Counted from the first letter of the stretch, positions 33,094 to 41,518 are shown. The stretch: 64,000 nt of DNA from Azonexus fungiphilus (GCF_003634965.1 NZ_RBXP01000020.1:62001-126000), one strand, 5' to 3'. Translations and numbers: made by a program. Notes: generated by a model from the sequence alone, not told the origin.

Positions 33094-35547
33094 CTAGAAG
33101 CTGTATTTCGCCGTCACCACGAAATTGCGCGGGGCGCCGAAGACGTTGCCGCCGGTCGTCCAGCCGAGGCCCTGGTAGTAGTGCTTGTCGAACAGGTTGT
33201 TGATGTTGAGCCGGATTTCGGTGCGCGCGTCGAGCTGGTAGCTGCCGTTGAGGCCGACGATGGCGTAGCCGGCTTGCTGGATGTTGGCGTCGTCGCTCGA
33301 CTTGGTCCGGTTCTGTGCATAGACGTTGCCGCCGATGCGCCAGCGCGAGAGCTCGCCGGGCAGGCGGTAGCTGGTGCTCAGCTTGAGCTGGTGGCGCGGC
33401 AGGTCGCTGTCGTAGGACTGGCCGATGTTGGCCCGGTCGGCGTCCTTGGTGAATTCGGCGGCGACGTAGGTGTAGCCGGCCATCACCTGCCAGCTCGGCG
33501 TCAGGGCGCCGCCGACCTCGAGCTCGACGCCCTTGCTCTCGACCTCGCCGGCGGCCCGCTTGCAGTAGCCCCAGCTGCTGCCGGGGCAGGGATTGGGGCC
33601 GGCGAGATCGTCCACGGCGCGGTTCTGCTGGCGGACGACGAAGGTTGCCAGGCTGGCGTTCAGGCGGCCGCCGAAGTACTCGCCCTTGATCCCGAGTTCG
33701 TAGTTGGTGCCGGTGATCGGCGCCAGCAGCTGGCCGTTGCGGTCGCGGTTGCTCTGCGGCTCGAAGATCTCGGTCCAGCTGGCATAGAGCGAGTGGCTGT
33801 CGTCGAGGTCGAAAACCAGGCCGGCGTAGGGCGTGACTTCGCGGTTGATGGTGAAGCGCGTGCCGTTGCTGTGGTTGTCGTTCTCGTACCAGTTGATCCG
33901 GGCGCCGAGGATGAGCTTGAGCGGATCGGCGAGATTGAGGCGGGTGGCGGCATAGACGCCTTTCTGGCGGGCCGTGTAGGCCCAGTTCCAGAGGCTCATG
34001 TCGATCGCTGGCTGGGCGACCGCGGACGAATCCCAGTGGTAGGGATCGACCGCCGGGCCGGCGGCGGTCCAGGCGTAGCTCGACCAGCCGCCCCAGTTCT
34101 TGTTGTCGAATTCGCGGTAGCTGGCGCCGAACATCAGCTCGTGGCTGCGCCCGAGCAGGGTGAACGGGCCGTTGGCGGCGACGTCGTAGCTGTCCTGGCG
34201 GTTGTCGAGCCGGTAGCGCTGGGTGCTCTGGCGGAGCACGCCGCCGTTGCGGTAGAGGCCGGAGAACATCATGTCCTGTTCCGGCCGTTTCCACAGGGCG
34301 GCGGCCTTGAGCTGCCAGCCGCTGGCGAACTTGTGGCTGAGCTCGGCGAAGACGCTCTTGTCGGTCTGCTGCCAGTAGTCGAAATCGTTGGCGGTGTTGG
34401 CCGAACGGCTCAGGCCGGCAAGGAAGCTGCCGTCCGGATTGGTCGGGTGGCCGGGGACGAAGCCGTCGTTGTCGACGTTGCGGTAGTGGAAGCCCAGCGT
34501 CGCCACCGTCGCCGGCGTCAGATCGGCCTCGACGATGGCGTACAGCTGCTGGTTGCGGTCGTGGGCGGTGTCGTAGAACTGCTTGCTGTCCTGCGCCGTG
34601 GCCACGGCCCGGCCGCGCAGTGTGCCGGCGGCGTTGAGCGGGCCGCTGACGTCGGCGGTGCTGCGCAAGTTCTGCCAGCTGCCGGCGCTCAGCGTGACGC
34701 TGGCCTGGTTTTCCGCGGTCGGCCGCTTGCGCACCAGGTTGATCGCCGCCGAAGGTGTGCCGGCGCCGGTGGTCAGCCCGGTGGCGCCGCGCACCACCTC
34801 GACCCGGTCGTAGATGTCGAGCGCGTCGTTGTCGGCGTTGAAGGTGCCGTTGGCGCCGGCGCTGGTCGGCAGGCCGTCGATCAGCAGGTTGGCGACGGGA
34901 AAGCCGCGGGCGAAGAAGCTGCCCGATTCGCCGCTGTAGTAACCCTTCTGCATGACCAGGCCGGTGACGTTGTTGACCGCGTCGTCGAGGCTGAGCAGAT
35001 TCTGCTCCTCGATCTGGCGCCGGCTGAGGACGCTGACCGATTGCGGCGTCTCGCGCGGCGACAGGCTCAGTTTGGTCGCCGTGCTCATCGCGCCGGTGGT
35101 GTAGGAGCCGCTATTTTCGGTGGTCCCGCCGAGGCCGCCGGCGGTCACCGTCATCGGCGCCAGGGTCGCCTCGCCGGTGCTGGCCGGTGGCAGGCGGCGC
35201 AGTCCGTACTCGCCGCCGCCGTCGCGTACCGCTTCCAGGCCGCTGCCGGCGAGCAGTCGGCGCAGGCCCTCGGCGATGCCGTGCTTGCCGCTCAGGCCGG
35301 GGCTTTGCCGGCCGCGGGTCAGTTCGGCATTGACCGCGATCTGGATGCCGGCCTGGCGGCCGAAGCGGCTCAGGGCCTGGTCGAGGCTGCCGGCGGGGAT
35401 GTCGAAATTGATCGTGGCGCCGGTTTCGGCGGCGTGCGCCCGGGCGGGCAGCAGGCCGGCGCCGGCGGCAGCGCCGAGGAAGACGACGAGCAGCGCTTGC
35501 GCGACGGGCGTCAGCGGGTGGCGGGGGAACAGGGCGGGGCGGGACAT
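33094..35547 (-). CDS. TonB-dependent siderophore receptor E with STN domain (FpvA-like)
   Basis: This 817-aa receptor has a signal peptide ending near AHAAE, an STN domain (about 42-115, INFDIPAGSLDQAL), a plug with RETPQSVSVLSRRQIEEQ, ARGFPVANLLIDGLP and DRVEVVRGATGLTTGAGTPS, and a barrel ending FVVTAKYSF. An extracellular Cys pair (PCPGSSWGYC) parallels receptor D. The ATG at 35545-35547 has AAGGA 8 nt upstream and gives a signal peptide directly; 42 codons upstream are open but not protein-like. Confidence 0.93.
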   Translation of the reverse strand: MSRPALFPRHPLTPVAQALLVVFLGAAAGAGLLPARAHAAETGATINFDIPAGSLDQALSRFGRQAGIQIAVNAELTRGRQSPGLSGKHGIAEGLRRLLAGSGLEAVRDGGGEYGLRRLPPASTGEATLAPMTVTAGGLGGTTENSGSYTTGAMSTATKLSLSPRETPQSVSVLSRRQIEEQNLLSLDDAVNNVTGLVMQKGYYSGESGSFFARGFPVANLLIDGLPTSAGANGTFNADNDALDIYDRVEVVRGATGLTTGAGTPSAAINLVRKRPTAENQASVTLSAGSWQNLRSTADVSGPLNAAGTLRGRAVATAQDSKQFYDTAHDRNQQLYAIVEADLTPATVATLGFHYRNVDNDGFVPGHPTNPDGSFLAGLSRSANTANDFDYWQQTDKSVFAELSHKFASGWQLKAAALWKRPEQDMMFSGLYRNGGVLRQSTQRYRLDNRQDSYDVAANGPFTLLGRSHELMFGASYREFDNKNWGGWSSYAWTAAGPAVDPYHWDSSAVAQPAIDMSLWNWAYTARQKGVYAATRLNLADPLKLILGARINWYENDNHSNGTRFTINREVTPYAGLVFDLDDSHSLYASWTEIFEPQSNRDRNGQLLAPITGTNYELGIKGEYFGGRLNASLATFVVRQQNRAVDDLAGPNPCPGSSWGYCKRAAGEVESKGVELEVGGALTPSWQVMAGYTYVAAEFTKDADRANIGQSYDSDLPRHQLKLSTSYRLPGELSRWRIGGNVYAQNRTKSSDDANIQQAGYAIVGLNGSYQLDARTEIRLNINNLFDKHYYQGLGWTTGGNVFGAPRNFVVTAKYSF

Positions 35548-35595
35548 GCGGCTTTTCCTTTGCGTCGAGATTGAACCGGTGGCCTGCACGCGGCA

Positions 35596-35631
35596 GGCTT
35601 CTATCCGGTATGCCCGGCGACGGGGGAAAAA
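35596..35631 (-). promoter_or_regulatory. Candidate ECF-sigma promoter of receptor E
   Basis: The minus strand has TTTTTC (35626-35631), then 22 bp, then TAGAAGCC (35596-35603), the same elements and spacing as before receptor D. Confidence 0.45.
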
Positions 35632-35659
35632 CTGCCAACTATTTTTGTGCCACCGCCCG

Positions 35660-36646
35660 TCAGCGGGTTTCAACCCTGACCCAGTAGCGCGTCAGCCGCT
35701 GGCGGCGGATCGGCAAATGCCGTTCCAGCGAGGCCAGGACGGCTTCGCTCGGGTCGCTGCCGTGCAGCGGCCAGGTGCCGGTGATGCGCAGTTCGCCGGC
35801 TTCCGGCGTGCAGGCGAGGTGGCCGCGGCGGTGGCGGGCGAGTTCGCCGAGCAGATCGTCGAGGCGCCGGTTCTCGGCGCTGATCATGCCGTCGGTCCAG
35901 GCCTGGCGCGATTCGTCGAGGGGCTGAAGGCGGTCGTCGGCGCGGCCGCCGAAGGCCAGTTGCTGGCCGGCTTCGACGCGTCGGCGGTTGTCTGACCCGC
36001 CGCGCAGCACGTCCACCGCCCCTTCGCTGACGCCGAGCAGGGTGCCGTCGTCCAGCTGGCTGACCGTGAACCGGGTGCCGACCGGGACCAGCGTGCCGTC
36101 GCGGGCCTCGACCCGGAACGGCCGACCGGCCGGATCACGCGCGGTGGCGATGTGGATTTCGCCGCGGCGCAGGCGAATGCGGCGGCTGGCGGCGTCGAAG
36201 CGGATATCGACGGCGCTGTCGGTGTTGAGCTGGAGCAGGGTGCCGTCGGCCAGCCGGATGTCGCGGCGTTCGCCGACGGCGGTGCGATGGTCGGCGGGAA
36301 AGGCAGCCTCGTGCACCAGCTCGCGGCCGAGGTAGAGGCTGCCGCCGCCGACCAGGGCGAGCGACAGCAGGCGCAGCGCCTTGCGCCGTTCCAGGTCGGG
36401 CAGGCGCTGCAGGACCGAACGGGTGACGGCGGCGGGGGCCAGTTGCGGCGTGCTGCCGTGCAGGCGTTCGCCGATGCGCTGCAGGCGTTGCCAGACGCGG
36501 GCATGGTCCGGGTGCTCGGCCAGCCAGCGGCTCAGGCGGGCCTGCTCGTCGGCGCCCATCAGCCCGGAGGCGTGGCGGACATGCCAGGCGATGGCGACAT
36601 CGACGACGGCCGGTGCGATCGGCGCGTTGTCTTCGGCCGCGTTCAT
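35660..36646 (-). CDS. FecR-type anti-sigma factor E
   Basis: This 328-aa protein has DUF4880 (AIAWHVRHASG, RWLAEHPDHARVWQRL), a membrane helix near 90-108 (ALRLLSLALVGGGSLYLG), a FecR domain (GERRDIRLADGTLLQLNTDSAVDI, LVPVGTRFTVSQ) and a C-terminal domain ending LPIRRQRLTRYWVRVETR. The ATG overlaps the sigma E stop codon by 4 nt. Confidence 0.93.
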   Translation of the reverse strand: MNAAEDNAPIAPAVVDVAIAWHVRHASGLMGADEQARLSRWLAEHPDHARVWQRLQRIGERLHGSTPQLAPAAVTRSVLQRLPDLERRKALRLLSLALVGGGSLYLGRELVHEAAFPADHRTAVGERRDIRLADGTLLQLNTDSAVDIRFDAASRRIRLRRGEIHIATARDPAGRPFRVEARDGTLVPVGTRFTVSQLDDGTLLGVSEGAVDVLRGGSDNRRRVEAGQQLAFGGRADDRLQPLDESRQAWTDGMISAENRRLDDLLGELARHRRGHLACTPEAGELRITGTWPLHGSDPSEAVLASLERHLPIRRQRLTRYWVRVETR

Positions 36647-37146
36647 GCGTAGAGGGCCCGGTAGCAGTGGGCGGTGGCGCGCAGCATGGCCTTCTGCACG
36701 ACGTTGACGCTGATCCCCAGCTGTTCGGCGATGACCGGGTAGGTCTGGCCTTCGAGCTGCGAGCGCAGGAAGATCTCGCGCACCCGCGGCGGCAGGCCGT
36801 CGAGCAGGCGGGCGATTTCTTCCAGGGTTTCCAGGATCAGCCGGCGCTCCTCCGGCGACGGACTGCTGACCTCGGGCCGCGCCGCCAGCTCCTCCAGCCA
36901 GGCTTGTTCCAGCGCCTGGCGCCGCCAGTGGTTGATGACCAGGCCGCGGGCGACGGTCGTCAGGTAGGCGCGCGGTTCGCGCAGCAACTGCGGTTCCGGC
37001 TTGGCGAGCAGGCGCACGAAGGTGTCCTGGGCGAGGTCGGCGGCCTGTTGCGTGCAGTTGAGTTTGCGCCGCAGCCAGCCCTGCAGCCAGCCGTGGTGCT
37101 GGCAGTAGAGCAGGGCGATCGAATCGGAAACGGTGGGGGTGCTCAA
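36643..37146 (-). CDS. FecI-type ECF sigma factor E (TTG start)
   Basis: This 167-aa ECF sigma factor has region 2 LLYCQHHGWLQGWLRRKLN and DLAQDTFVRLL, and region 4 PRVREIFLRSQLEGQTYPVIAEQLGISVNVVQKAM. The start is TTG at 37144-37146 with GGAGG 6 nt upstream. Its whole promoter and leader closely match those of sigma F. Confidence 0.94.
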   Translation of the reverse strand: MSTPTVSDSIALLYCQHHGWLQGWLRRKLNCTQQAADLAQDTFVRLLAKPEPQLLREPRAYLTTVARGLVINHWRRQALEQAWLEELAARPEVSSPSPEERRLILETLEEIARLLDGLPPRVREIFLRSQLEGQTYPVIAEQLGISVNVVQKAMLRATAHCYRALYA

Positions 37147-37167
37147 GCGGGCCTCCGGGGCGAATGC

Positions 37168-37228
37168 GGCTGGCTGGCCCGGATGCGGCGATCAGGCGTG
37201 GCTTGCTTTGTTGCGAATGGTTCGCATT
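37168..37228 (-). promoter_or_regulatory. Variant Fur box and GGCTGGCTGGCCC leader upstream of sigma E
   Basis: The box is AATGCGAACCATT on the minus strand (37216-37228), 69 nt before the TTG. It differs from the C and D boxes at one base (A to C). The leader carries GGCTGGCTGGCCC (37168-37180) and TGGCTTGC (37199-37206). Confidence 0.7.
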
Positions 37229-37268
37229 GTTGAGGATTTCGTCACGCGAGTCAATTTCGCCGGAAGTT

Positions 37269-37282
37269 GACGGTCGACCGTC
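37269..37282. repeat. Dispersed palindrome, copy 8 (14-bp core)
   Basis: GACGGTCGACCGTC is preceded by AATTTCGCCGGAAGTT, a degenerate form of the shared flank. It is 15 nt from the receptor F terminator. Confidence 0.88.
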
Positions 37283-37296
37283 GGATTCCATGAAAA

Positions 37297-37319
37297 ACGG
37301 CACCCGCGCGGGGTGCCGT
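37297..37319 (-). terminator. Rho-independent terminator of receptor F
   Basis: On the minus strand a 9-bp stem (ACGGCACCC / GGGTGCCGT) is followed by TTTTT, about 20 nt after the receptor F stop codon. Confidence 0.8.
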
Positions 37320-37341
37320 CCGGGTGCTGCAGGCTGGCTGC

Positions 37342-39804
37342 TCAGAACTCGTAGCGCAGGCTGGCGCTCAGGCTGCGCGGGGCGCCCCAGGTGTAGAACA
37401 GGCCCTGGGCGTTGAAGTTGGTGAGGCCGGCGAAATATTTCTTGTCGAGCACGTTGTTGAGGTTGGCGCTCAGGCTCAGCTTGTTGTTGATCTGGTAGCG
37501 GGCCATCAGGTCCACCAGCCAGTAGGCGTCCTGGCTGAGCCTGGCGCTGCCGCGCTCGACCGAGGTCTGGCTCTGCCAACGGGTGGCGGCGCCGACGGTG
37601 AGGCCTTGCCAGCCCTCGCTCCGCAGGCGGTAGGTGGTGCCCAGCTTGAACTGGTGCTTGGGGGTCGAACTGGCGCTGTCGAGGTCGCTGCTGTTCTGCA
37701 CGTAGCTTCCCTGAGCCTGCCAGCCGCGCGCCAGCTCGCCCGAGAGTTCGAGTTCGTAGCCGCGCCGGATGACCCCGGAAACCGCCTTGTAGATGCTGTC
37801 GCCCTGGGCGTTGAGGCCGATTTCCTCGGCGACGTTGTCGGTGCGCATCCAGAAATGACTGAGGCTGGCGTTCAGGCGCTTGTCGAAGAACTCGCCCTTG
37901 GCGCCGATCTCGTAGGTCAGCCCTTCTTCCGGCGGCAGGGTGCGTTCCGAGGCGTCCTTGGCGCTCTGGGCGTTGTAGATGCTGGCGTAGCTGGCATAGA
38001 CCGAGACCTCGCGGGCGACGTCGACGACCAGGCCGGCGTAGGGGGTGACCACGCCCTTTTCCTTGAGCCGGTAGTTGTACCAGCTGATGTCGGTGACGTC
38101 CTTCTGCTCGTAGTCGGAGACCCGGGCGCCGAGGATCAGCTTGACCGGGTCGGCCAGGGACAGCTGGCTGGCGGCGTAGACGTAGCGGCGCTTGCTGCTG
38201 AAGTAGTCGGACGAATAGGTCAGCGGATCGGCCGGCTCGGGAATGACGCTGCCGCCCTGGCCGTAGTCGACGCCGGGCAGTACCTGGTTGGGCTGGTCGC
38301 CGCGCAGCAGCGTCGTCCGGCTGCGCGCGGCGCCGGCGCCGAGCAGCAGTTTGTGTTCGCGGCCGAACAGCGAGAACGGTCCCTGCAGATCGACGATGAG
38401 GCTCTGGTCGCGCGATTCGATGTCCTTGTACAGGCCGTACTGGGTGGTCACCGCCGGCAGTGCGTAGCGCAGCGAGCCGATGCGCATCTCCGGCGTCTCG
38501 ATGCCGTCGTGGGTCACCTGCAGCTTGCCGGTCCATCCGTTGGCGAAGCGGTGTTCGAGGCGGGCGAAGGCGTTCAGTGAATCCTGCTGGTAGCCGGCCC
38601 AGGGCGCACCGATGTTGTAGTCGCGGGCCATCCGCGGCACCGCATTGCCGTTGCCGTCGAAAGCCTGGATCGGCGTGGTGCCGCCGGCGCCGCGCACTTC
38701 GCGCTGGCGCCAGGTGAGGCCGGCACCGACCGTGGTCGCCGGACTGAGGTCGTATTCGACCGTACCGTACAGGGTCGAGGCGTCGCTGTCCTTGCCGTTG
38801 AAGGTCTTGCTCTCCTTGTGCGCGGCGACCAGCCGGCCGCGCAGGCTGGCGTCGGCGTTGAGCGGGCCGCTGACGTCGGCGTCGAGGCGATAGGTGTCCC
38901 AGCTGGCGGCGCCGACCGTGGTGCTGGCCTGGAAGTCGCGGGTCGGCCGCTTGCGGATCAGGTTGACGGTGGCGCCATAGGCGCCGTCACCGTTGACCAG
39001 CCCGGAGGAGCCCTTGAGCACTTCGACGCGGTCGATGTCGGCGAGGTCGTCGAGGGTGTGCACGATGTGCGTGTTCCACCCCCAGCCGGTGCTGATCCGG
39101 CGGGCGCCGTCGGTCTGCAGGTTCACCGCAGCGCCGCGCACGTTGAAGCTGTTCATGTCGTTCTGCCGGCTGACGGTGACGCCGGGCGCCTGTTCGAGGA
39201 CGTCGGTCAGCGTCTCCAGCTTGAAGTCGTCCATGCGCTGGCGGGTCATCACGGTGATCGACTGCGGTGTCTCGCGCAGGCGCAGGGCCAGGCCGGTGGC
39301 GGTGCCGCTCGGCCCGGTCGCGGTGTAACTGCCGCTGCCCTCGGTGGTGCCGTCGTTGAGCCCGGCGGCGGTGACGCGCACCGGCGCCAGTTGCGTGTCA
39401 CCGGCCTCGCCGCCGATCTGCGGCAGTTGCTTCAGGACATAGCTGCGGCCGCTGCCGACGGCGTCCAGGCCGGTGCCGGCGAGCAGCCGGCCAAGGGCCT
39501 GGGTGACGGTGAATTCGCCCTGCAGGCCGGGGCTGCGCTTGCCGGCGACGAGGCCGGGCGGCATCGTGATGTTGATGCCGGCGCGGGCGGCGAAGCGGGC
39601 CAGGGTGTCGTCCAGCGGGCCGGCGGCGATGTCGTAGCGCAGGCGTTCGCTGCTGGCGGCGGCGTTGGCTTCGGCGGCGACGGCCTGGGCGGGTACCAGG
39701 GCGGGGCCGGCGACGGCGGCGAAAAGGACGATCAGGGCGCCGTGCACGGCGCGCGTGAGCGGGGCGGGGCGCAGGTGGCGGGGCAGGGTGGGGCTTCGGG
39801 TCAT
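37342..39804 (-). CDS. TonB-dependent siderophore receptor F with STN domain
   Basis: This 820-aa receptor has a signal peptide ending near AVAAE, an STN domain (about 48-122, LRYDIAAGPLDDTL), a plug with RETPQSITVMTRQRMDDF, DIDRVEVLKGSSGLVNGDGAYG, and a barrel ending LSASLRYEF. The plug stretch between (FNVRGAAVNLQTDGARRIS) is more polar than in the sister receptors, suggesting a different ligand class. The ATG at 39802-39804 has GAGGA 8 nt upstream. It closes cassette F. Confidence 0.93.
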   Translation of the reverse strand: MTRSPTLPRHLRPAPLTRAVHGALIVLFAAVAGPALVPAQAVAAEANAAASSERLRYDIAAGPLDDTLARFAARAGINITMPPGLVAGKRSPGLQGEFTVTQALGRLLAGTGLDAVGSGRSYVLKQLPQIGGEAGDTQLAPVRVTAAGLNDGTTEGSGSYTATGPSGTATGLALRLRETPQSITVMTRQRMDDFKLETLTDVLEQAPGVTVSRQNDMNSFNVRGAAVNLQTDGARRISTGWGWNTHIVHTLDDLADIDRVEVLKGSSGLVNGDGAYGATVNLIRKRPTRDFQASTTVGAASWDTYRLDADVSGPLNADASLRGRLVAAHKESKTFNGKDSDASTLYGTVEYDLSPATTVGAGLTWRQREVRGAGGTTPIQAFDGNGNAVPRMARDYNIGAPWAGYQQDSLNAFARLEHRFANGWTGKLQVTHDGIETPEMRIGSLRYALPAVTTQYGLYKDIESRDQSLIVDLQGPFSLFGREHKLLLGAGAARSRTTLLRGDQPNQVLPGVDYGQGGSVIPEPADPLTYSSDYFSSKRRYVYAASQLSLADPVKLILGARVSDYEQKDVTDISWYNYRLKEKGVVTPYAGLVVDVAREVSVYASYASIYNAQSAKDASERTLPPEEGLTYEIGAKGEFFDKRLNASLSHFWMRTDNVAEEIGLNAQGDSIYKAVSGVIRRGYELELSGELARGWQAQGSYVQNSSDLDSASSTPKHQFKLGTTYRLRSEGWQGLTVGAATRWQSQTSVERGSARLSQDAYWLVDLMARYQINNKLSLSANLNNVLDKKYFAGLTNFNAQGLFYTWGAPRSLSASLRYEF

Positions 39805-39829
39805 GCCGGGTTCCTCGAGGTGAATGGAA

Positions 39830-39864
39830 GGTTTCAACTCATTCACACCCGAAGCCGGGAAAAG
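39830..39864 (-). promoter_or_regulatory. Candidate ECF-sigma promoter of receptor F (weaker match)
   Basis: The minus strand has CTTTTC (39859-39864), then 22 bp, then TGAAACC (39830-39836). The spacing equals that before receptors D and E, but the downstream element differs at two bases. Confidence 0.35.
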
Positions 39865-39895
39865 GGGACAGCGCCAGCGGATTTTTTTTGTCGCT

Positions 39896-40876
39896 TCAAG
39901 CGTCCGGCGCGGTCAGCGTCACCCAGTAGCGCGAGCGATAGACGACCTTGACCGGCAGCGCCTCCGGCAGGCTGGCGAGGATGGCGTCGGTGTCGGCAAG
40001 CTCGAAGGCGCCGGAAATGCGCTGTTCGCCGACGGCCGGATCGCAGCGCAGCAGGCCGGGACGGTGGCGGCCGAGTTCGGCGGCGAAGTCGGCCAGGCGC
40101 ATCTCGCGCACGAACAGCCGGCCGTCGCGCCAGTCGGCGGCGCGCGGATCGGCCGCGGCGAGCGGACCGGCGGCGTCGGCGGCGAAGCTGGCCTGCTCGC
40201 CGGCATCAAGGCGAAGTTGACGGTCGACCGCCCGTCGCGGCCGGATTTCGACCGCGCCCTGGTACACCGCGACGCGGCTGTGCGTGTCGTCCTGGCGGAC
40301 GAGGAAGCGGGTACCCAGCGCACGGATGCTGCCGGCGTCGGTTTCGACGACGAAGGGACGGGCCGGCAGGCCGGCGGCAAGCTGTGGGTCGACGGCGGTG
40401 TCGATGAAGATTTCGCCGCGCTGCAGGCGCAGCACCCGACGCTTCTCGTCGAATTCGACGTCGACGGCGGTGGCGCTGTTCAGATGCACGCGGCTGCCGT
40501 CGGCGAGCGTGATCCGGCGGCGCTCGCCGCTGGCGGTGCGTTCGCCGGCAAGCAGCTGGCGCGCCGGCTGGCTGTGCCAGGCGAGCCAGCCGGCCGGGGC
40601 GGCGACGAGCAGCGCGGCCAGGGCCTTGACCGCCTGGCGGCGGGCATTCGGGCGCAGGCGCCGGTCGAGCGCCGGCAGGGCGATGGCGCCGGGCAGGCCG
40701 GCGAAGCTGCCGGCGATCCGCTCGGCCTTGGCCCAGGCGGCTTCGTGGCGCGGGTCGGCGGCGCGCCAGGCGGCACAGGCGGCGTCCGCGGCCGGATCGG
40801 CGCCGGCCTCGCGCAGGCGGAAATGCCACTCGGCGGCGGCCAGCGCGATCTTCTGTTCCGGGGTCGTCGCGTTCAT
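39896..40876 (-). CDS. FecR-type anti-sigma factor F
   Basis: This 326-aa protein has DUF4880 (AAEWHFRLREAG, AWRAADPRHEAAWAKA), a membrane helix near 85-103 (AVKALAALLVAAPAGWLAW), a FecR domain (GERRRITLADGSRVHLNSATAVDV, IRALGTRFLVRQ) and a C-terminal domain ending PVKVVYRSRYWVTLTAPDA. The ATG overlaps the sigma F stop codon by 4 nt. Residues AVDRQLRLDAGE are encoded by DNA containing TTGACGGTCGACCG, a near-copy of the dispersed palindrome. Confidence 0.93.
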   Translation of the reverse strand: MNATTPEQKIALAAAEWHFRLREAGADPAADAACAAWRAADPRHEAAWAKAERIAGSFAGLPGAIALPALDRRLRPNARRQAVKALAALLVAAPAGWLAWHSQPARQLLAGERTASGERRRITLADGSRVHLNSATAVDVEFDEKRRVLRLQRGEIFIDTAVDPQLAAGLPARPFVVETDAGSIRALGTRFLVRQDDTHSRVAVYQGAVEIRPRRAVDRQLRLDAGEQASFAADAAGPLAAADPRAADWRDGRLFVREMRLADFAAELGRHRPGLLRCDPAVGEQRISGAFELADTDAILASLPEALPVKVVYRSRYWVTLTAPDA

Positions 40877-41394
40877 GGGGCGAGCAGGATGCAGTGGGCC
40901 ATCGCCTGGACCATGTAGCGCTTGACGCTGCGTTCGCTGACGGCGAGCCGGGCGGCGATCTCGGCATAGCCGAGGCCTTCCAGCTGGGCCAGCAGAAAGG
41001 CACTGCGCACCTTGGCCGGCAGCGCGTCGAGCAGGGCGTCCAGTTCGTTCAGGGTTTCCAGGATCAGCAGGCGCTGTTCGGGCGAGGGCGCCGCCGCCTC
41101 GGGCAATTGTGCCAGGGCCTCGAGGTAGGCAGCCTCGAGGCTGCGGCGGCGGTGCAGGTTGACCATCAGGCGCTTGGCCACCACCGTCAGGTAGGCGCGC
41201 GCCTCGCGCAGTTGCCAGGCCGATTGCCGTTCCGGCGTGTGCTCCGGGGCGCAGAGCAGGCGCAGGAAAGTGTCCTGGGCGAGATCGGCGGCGTCGGCGG
41301 CGTCGCCCAGCTTGCGCTGCAACCAGCCGCGCAGCCAGCCGTGATGGTCGGCGTAGAGCAGGGCGAGGGACTGTTCGGCGGTGGGGTGACGCAC
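40873..41394 (-). CDS. FecI-type ECF sigma factor F (GTG start)
   Basis: This 173-aa ECF sigma factor has region 2 LLYADHHGWLRGWLQRKLG and DLAQDTFLRLL, with a short insertion after it (EHTPERQSAWQLREA), and region 4 AKVRSAFLLAQLEGLGYAEIAARLAVSERSVKRYM. The start is GTG at 41392-41394 with GGAG 6 nt upstream. Confidence 0.94.
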   Translation of the reverse strand: MRHPTAEQSLALLYADHHGWLRGWLQRKLGDAADAADLAQDTFLRLLCAPEHTPERQSAWQLREARAYLTVVAKRLMVNLHRRRSLEAAYLEALAQLPEAAAPSPEQRLLILETLNELDALLDALPAKVRSAFLLAQLEGLGYAEIAARLAVSERSVKRYMVQAMAHCILLAP

Positions 41395-41416
41395 GCGGAT
41401 CTCCAGGGGCGAATGC

Positions 41417-41477
41417 GGCTGGCTGGCCCGGATGCGGCGATCAGGCGTGGCTTGCGTTGTTGCGAATGGTTCGCATT
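41417..41477 (-). promoter_or_regulatory. Variant Fur box and GGCTGGCTGGCCC leader upstream of sigma F
   Basis: The box is AATGCGAACCATT on the minus strand (41465-41477), identical to that of sigma E, 70 nt before the GTG. About 80 bp around it match the sigma E region at roughly nine positions in ten, which implies a recent duplication or gene conversion. Confidence 0.7.
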
Positions 41478-41518
41478 GTTGGGGATTTCGCGGGCCGCGT
41501 CAATTTTTGCCGCGATTT

